A stretch of 64,000 nt of DNA from Inia geoffrensis (lineage: Eukaryota > Chordata > Mammalia > Artiodactyla > Iniidae): the NCBI GenBank assembly GCA_036417435.1, contig CM070899.1, positions 148,566,237-148,630,236 on the forward strand. The letters run 5' to 3'. A program made the translations under genes and the position numbers. Shown here one piece after another: positions 58,745 to 64,000 of the stretch (its first letter is position 1; each line of letters opens with the position of its first letter). The notes beneath the pieces are model-generated. The model saw only the letters and a list, made by a program, of their open reading frames with translations, had not been told where the DNA came from and did not search any database.

Positions 58745-59310
58745 CCTGGTGCATGAGGAGAGGGGATTAAGAGGGCTGCTTAAAGGAGCTCCAGAGACGG
58801 GTGCAAGCCGCGGCTAAAAGGGCGGACCCCAGAGACGGGCATGAGACGCTAAGGCTGCTGCTGCCACCACCAAGAAGCCTGTGTGCGAACACAGGTCACT
58901 ATCCACACCCCGCTTCCAGGGAGCCTGTGCAGCCCGCCATGGCCAGGGTCCGGGAATGCAGGGAAAACTCCCCTGGGAGAACACACGGCTCGCCTCAGGC
59001 TGGTGCAACGTCACGACGGCCTATGACGCCACAGGCTCGCCCCACACTCCGTGCCCCTCCCTCCCCAGAGCCGGAGTGACCCAGAGCCTCCGAATCAGGG
59101 GCTCCTTTAACCCCATCCTGTCCTGTCTGAGCGAAGAACAGACGCCCTCTGGCGACCTACACGCAGAGGTGCGGCCAAATCCAAAGCTGAGCCCCTGGGA
59201 GCTGTGAGAACTAAGAAGAGAAAGGGAAATCTCTCCCAGCAGCCTCAGAAACAGCGGATTAAAGCTCCACAATCAATTTGATGTACCCTGCATCTGTGGA
59301 ATACATGAAT

Positions 59311-60310
59311 AGACAACGAATCATCCCAAATTGAGGAAGTGGACTTTGAGTGCAAGATTTATTATTTTTTCCCCTTTTCCTCTTTTTCTGAGTGTGTATG
59401 TGTAAGCTTCTGTGTGAGATTTTGTCTGTATACCTTTGCTTCCACCATTTGCCCTAGGGTTCTATCCGTCCATTTTCTTTTTCTTAATAATTATTTTTTA
59501 TTTCAATAACTTTATTTTATTTTAGTTTATCTTCTGTCTTTTTCTTTCTTTCTTTCTTTCTTTCTTTCTTTTTTTTTCTTTTTCTTCCTTTCTTTCCTCC
59601 CTCCCTCTCTCCTTCCCTGCCTTCCTTCCTCCCTCCCTCCCTCCCTTCTTTCCTTCCTTCCCTCCTTTAGACAATGAATCATCCCAAATTGAGGAGGTGG
59701 ACTTTGAGAGCAAGATTTATGATATTTTCCCCTTTTCCTCTTTTTGTGAGTGTGTATGTGCATGCTTCTGTGTGGGATTTTGTCTGTATACCTTTGCTTC
59801 CACCATTTGTCCTAGGGTTCTATCCGTCCATTTTTTTTTCTTAATAATTATTTTTTATTTCAATAACTTTTATTTTAGTTTATCTTCTTTCTTTCTTTCT
59901 TTATTTTTCTTCCTTTCTTTCCTCCCTCCCTCCCTCTCTCCTTCCCTGCCTTCCTCCCTCCCTCCCTCCCTCCCTTCCTTCCTTCCCTCCTTTAGACAAT
60001 GAATCATCCCAAATTGAGGAGGTGGACTTTGAGAGCAAGATTTATGATTTTTTCCCCTTTTCCTCTTTTTGTGTGTATGTGCATGCTTCTGTGTGAGATT
60101 TTGTCTGTATAGCTTTGCTTCCACCATTTGTCCTAGGGTTCTATCCGTCCATTTTTTCCCCTTTTTTTTCCTCTTAATAATTATTTTTTTATTTTAATAA
60201 CTTTATTGTATTTTAATTTCCTTTATTTTATTTTACTTTATCTTCCTTCTTTCTTTTTTTGCTTCCTTCCCTCCCTCCTTCCTTCCTTCCTCTCTCCCTC
60301 CTTTCTTTTT
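59311..60310 (+). repeat. Three-copy tandem repeat in the L1 5' UTR, unit about 325-358 bases
   Basis: Units start at 59,311, 59,669 and 59,994 with AGACAACGAATCATCCC or AGACAATGAATCATCCC. Each runs through a GTGGACTTTGAG block, a CCACCATTTG and TCTATCCGTCC block, and a CT-rich tract of TTTC/CCTT units. The full-length L1 has one unit (from 25,298). Units 2 and 3 are more alike than either is to unit 1. Confidence 0.93.
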
Positions 60311-60894
60311 TTCTCTCTTTCTAATTCTACTAATTCTTTCTTTCTACTTTTTCTCCATTTTATTCTAGAGTCGTGTGGATGAAAGGCTCTTACTGCTGCA
60401 GCCAGGACTCAGTGCTGTGCCCCTGAGATGGGAGAGCCAACTTCAGGACACTGGTCCACAAGAGACCTCCCAGCTCCACATAATATCAAACGGTGAAAAT
60501 CTCCCAGAGATCTCCATCTCAACACCAGCACCCAGCTTCACTCAATGACCAGCAAGCTACAGTGCTGGACATCCTATGCCAAACAACTAGCAAGACAGGG
60601 ACACAACCCCACCCATTAGCAGAGAGGCTGCCTAAAATCATAATAAGTCCACAGACACCACAAAACACACCACCAGACGTTGACCTGCCCACCAGAAAGA
60701 CAAGATCCAGTCTTATCCACCAGAACACAGGCACTAGTCCCCTCCACCAGGAAGCCTACGCAACCCACTGAACCAACCCTAGCCACTGGGGACAGACACC
60801 AAAAACAATGGGAACTACGAACATGCAGTCTGCAAAAAAGAGACCCCAAACACAGTAAGATAAGCAAATTGAGAAGACAAAAAGCACACAGCAG

Positions 60895-61281
60895 ATGAAG
60901 GAGCAAGATAAAAACCCACCAGACCTAACAAATGAAGAGGAAATAGGCAGTCTACCTGAAAAAGAATTCAGAATAATGATAGTAAAGATGATCCAAAATC
61001 TTGGAAATAGAATAGACAAAATGCAAGAAACATTTAACAAGAACCTAGAAGAACTAAAGAGGAAACAAACAACGATGAAAAACACAAAAAATGAAATGAA
61101 AAATACTCTAGGTGGAATCAATAGCAGAATAACTGAGGCAGAAGAACGGATAAGTGACGTGGAAGATAAAATAGTGGAAATAGCTACTGCAGAACAGAAT
61201 AAAGAAAAAAGAATGAAAAGAACTAGGACAGTCTCAGAGACCTCTGGGAAAACATTAAATGTACCAACATTTGAATTATAG
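60895..61281 (+). pseudogene. L1 ORF1, N-terminal part then frameshifted
   Basis: Opens MKEQDKNPPDLTNEEEIG, followed by a coiled-coil-like stretch of Glu/Lys/Asn heptads and TEAEERISDVEDKIVEI. One base is missing near 61,225 compared with 26,595-26,612, so the frame is lost and ends at 61,281. Downstream ORF1 sequence (VPEEEEKHKGTEK-type, then LYPARISFRLDGE-type) continues to about 61,790 in other frames with stops. This ORF1 cannot make full-length protein. Confidence 0.88.
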
Positions 61282-61950
61282 GGGTTCCAGAAGAAGAAGA
61301 GAAACACAAAGGGACTGAGAAAATATTTGAAGAGATTATAGTTGAAAACTTCCCTAATATGGGAAAGGAAATAGTTAATCAGGTCCGGGAGCACAGAGAG
61401 TCCCATACAGCATAAATCCAAGGAGAAATACGCCAAGACACATATTAATCAAACTGTCAAAATTTAAATACAAAGAAAACATATTAAAAGCAGCAAGGGA
61501 AAAAAAACAAATAACACACAAGGGAATCCTCATAAGGTTAACAGCTGATCTTTCAGCAGAAACTCTGCAAGCCAGAAGGAAATGGAAGGACATATTTAAA
61601 GTGATGAAAGGGAAAAACCTACAACCAAGCTTACTCTACCCAGCAAGGATCTCATTCAGATTGGATGGAGAAATAAAAACTTTACAGACAAGCAAAAGCT
61701 GAGAGAATTCAGCACCACCAACCCAGCTTTCCAACAACTGCTAAAGGAATTTCTCTAGGCAAGAAACACAAGAGAAGGAAAAGACCTACAATAATGAACC
61801 CTACACAATTAAGAAAATGGGAATAGGAACACCCATGTCGATAACTACCTTAAATGTAAATGGACTAAATGCTTACACTGAAAGACACAGATTGGCTGAA
61901 TGGATACAAAAACAAGACCCATATATTTGCTGTCTACAGAGACCCACTGA

Positions 61951-64000
61951 GACACATACACACTGAAAGTAAGGGGATGGAAAAAGATATTTCATGCAAA
62001 TGGAAACCAAAAGAAAGCTGGAGTAGCAATTCTCATATCAGACAAAATAGACTTGAAAATAAGGACTATCAGAAGAGACAAAGAAGGACACTACATAATG
62101 ATCAAGGGATTGATCCAAGAAGATATAACAATTGTAAATATTTACGCACCCAAAATAGGAGCACCTCAATACATAAGGCAAATACTAACAGCCATAAAAG
62201 GGGAAATCGACAGTAACACATTCAGAGTAGGGGACTTTAACACCCGACTTTCACCAAAGGACAGATCATCCAAAATGAAAATAAATAAGGAAACACAAGC
62301 TTTAAATGATACATTAAACAAGATGGACTTAATTGATATCTATAGGACACTCCATCCAAAAACAACAGAATGCACAATTTTCTCAAGTGCTCATGGAACA
62401 TTCTCCAGGATAGATCATATCTTGGGTCACAAATCAAGCCTAGGTAAATCTAAGAAAATTGACATTGTTTCAAGTATCTTTTCCGACCATAACGCTATGA
62501 GACTAGATATCCATTACAGGAAAAGATCTGTAAAAAATACAAACACATGGAGGCTAAACAATACACTATTTAATAATGAAGTAATCACTGAAGAAAGCAA
62601 AGACGAAATAAAAAAATACCTAGAAACAAATGACAATGGAGACACGAGGACCCCAAATCTATGGGATGCAGCAAACGCAGTTCTAAGAGGGAAGTTTATA
62701 GCAATACAATCCTACCTTAAGAAACAGGAAACATCTCGAATAAACAACCTAACCTGGCACCTAAAGCAATCAGAGAAAGAAGAACAAAAAAACCCCAAAG
62801 TTAGCAGAAGGAAAGAAATCATAAAGATCAGATCAGAAATAAATGAAAAAGAAATGAAGGAAACAATAGCAAAGATCAATAAAACTAAAAGCTGGTTCTG
62901 TGAGAAGATAAACAAAATTGATAAACCATTAGCCAGACTCATCAAGAAAAAAAGGGAGAAGACTCAAATTAATAGAATTAGAAATGAAAAAGGAGAAGTA
63001 ACAACTGACACTGCAGAAATACAAAAGATCATGAGAGATTACTACAAGCAACTCTATGCCAATAAAATGGAAAACCTGGAAGAAGTGGACAAATTCTTAG
63101 ACATGCACAACCTGCCAAGACTGAATCAGGAAGAAATAGAAAATATGAACAGACTAATCACAAGCACTGAAATTGAAACTGTGATTAAAAATCTTCCAAC
63201 AAACAAAAGCCCAGGACCAGATGGCTTCACAGGCGAATTCTATCAAACATTCACAGAAGAGCTAACACCTATCTTATTCAAACTCTTCCAAAATAGAGCA
63301 GAGGGAGGAACACTCCCAAACTCATTCTACGAGGCCACCATCACCCTGATAGCAAAACCAGACAAGGATGTCACAAAGAAAGAGAACTACAGGCCAATAT
63401 CACTGATGAACATAGATGCAAAAATCCTCAACAAAATACTAGCAAACAGAATCCAACAGCACATCAAAAGGACCATACACCATGATCAAGTGGGGTTTAT
63501 TCCAGGAATGCAAGGATTCTTCAATACACGCAAATCAATCAACGTGATACACCACATTAACAAATTGAAGGAGCAAAACCATATGATCATCTCAATAGAT
63601 GCAGAGAAAGCTTTTGACAAAATTCAACACCCATTTATGATAAAAACCCTGCAGAAAGTAGGCACAGAGGGAACTTTCCTCAACATAATAAAGGCCATAT
63701 ATGACAAACCCACAGCCAACATCATTCTTAATGGTGAAAAACTGAAAGCATTTCCACTAAGATCAGGAATAAGACAAGGTTCCCCACTCTCACCACTCTT
63801 ATTCAACATAGTTTTCGAAATTTTAGCCACAGCAATCAGAGAAGAAAAGGAAATAAAAGGAAACCAAATCAGAAAAGAAGAAGTAAAGCTGTCACTGTTT
63901 GCAGATGACATGATACTATACACAGAGAATCCTAAAGATGCTACCAGAAAACTACTAGAGCTAATCAATGAATTTGGTAAAGCAGCAGGATACAAAATTA
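61951..64000 (+). pseudogene. L1 ORF2, open for 683 codons and cut by the window edge
   Basis: ORF2 begins near 61,845 (TLNVNGLNAYTERHRLAEW), but about ten bases are deleted around 61,935-61,955, which puts a TGA at 61,948-61,950. From 61,951 the native frame has no stop to 64,000. The endonuclease part keeps GDFNTR (Arg in place of the usual Pro) at about 62,233-62,250 and the SDH motif at 62,483-62,491. The RT part keeps the FADDMILY active site at 63,898-63,921 and an [12 protein letters not shown] segment. The C-terminal third lies off the window. The protein is probably dead because of the early deletion. Confidence 0.9.

Larger units (their letters stand above)
58745..64000 (+). mobile_element. 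L1, 5'-truncated, continuing past the window edge
   Basis: Joins the L1 5' UTR at the point matching about 24,510 of the full-length copy (GTGCATGAGGAGAGGGGATT), so roughly the first 600 bases of the 5' UTR are missing. It then has a CpG-rich block, a three-unit tandem array, ORF1 and most of ORF2. The 3' end and both target duplications lie outside or cannot be checked. Confidence 0.92.

Noticed and set aside
59522..60127. Glu/Lys/Arg/Gly-rich minus-strand frames
   Set aside because: They arise from the CT-rich parts of the L1 5' UTR tandem array.
59311..60310. Regularly spaced repeats considered as a CRISPR-like array
   Set aside because: Units are over 300 bases, adjacent without spacers, and lie in a mammalian L1 5' UTR.
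60756..61436. 226-codon minus-strand hydrophobic frame
   Set aside because: Antisense of the second L1 ORF1, parallel to 25,980-26,666. It is not a membrane protein gene.

Overview
This window is mammalian nuclear DNA and shows no host gene. It is almost certainly from a cetacean, or at least from the whale, hippo and ruminant lineage. Sixteen tRNA-derived SINEs of the CHR type occur in both orientations. They share a head reading GGGCTTCCCTGGTGGCGCAG and a poly(A) tail. Twelve have clear matching target-site duplications, one has a short 8-base duplication, and the rest have weak or no visible duplication. Several are young enough that their CpGs survive. The long L1s have the 5' UTR opening GGAGACCTTCAAGATGGCGG that I associate with cetacean L1. 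I see no BovB and no pig-type SINE. The species call is an inference from repeat families. Nearly every open frame in the window belongs to a transposon, a microsatellite or noise.

Layout. 1-9,400: a fossil L2 reverse transcriptase, many MIR copies, an MLT1-type LTR, SINEs, a purine microsatellite and an old L1 3' end. 9,411-9,870: an L1 3' fragment split by a short hAT transposon. 10,000-19,900: old L2, MIR, hAT and L1 relics with unassigned unique sequence. 19,935-35,650 is a deeply nested block. An ancient L1 (about 21,550-35,556) was entered by a hAT element, a probable pogo/Tigger element and a full-length younger L1 (23,907-31,795). That younger L1 was itself entered by three SINEs. A 146-base dispersed duplication and a perfect hairpin also lie in the ancient L1. 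39,401-42,577: a reverse-strand L1 of unusual structure, with a 37-base duplication at both ends and no normal L1 3' end. 43,100-44,430: L2 remnants and a SINE. 44,450-53,150: mostly unassigned unique sequence with small old repeats. 53,152-56,000: a degenerate endogenous retrovirus with an LTR and a tRNA-Leu-like primer-binding site, entered by a SINE and by an L1 that carried flanking DNA with it. 58,745-64,000: a 5'-truncated L1 running off the right edge, with a three-copy tandem repeat in its 5' UTR and an ORF2 frame that stays open for 683 codons.

The parts form a stack of insertions rather than a pathway. Relative ages can be read from which element interrupts which: ancient L2, MIR and L1, then DNA transposons, LTR elements and MLT1, then young L1, then CHR SINEs. 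I found no coding gene, tRNA or rRNA gene, CRISPR array, origin or bacterial feature. The most informative loci are the L1 3' transduction (54,738-54,953), the L1 with an internal 3' end (39,438-42,540), the 146-base duplication beside a hairpin (22,370-22,548), the tandem array in the L1 promoter (59,311-60,310), and the hAT element sitting inside an L1.
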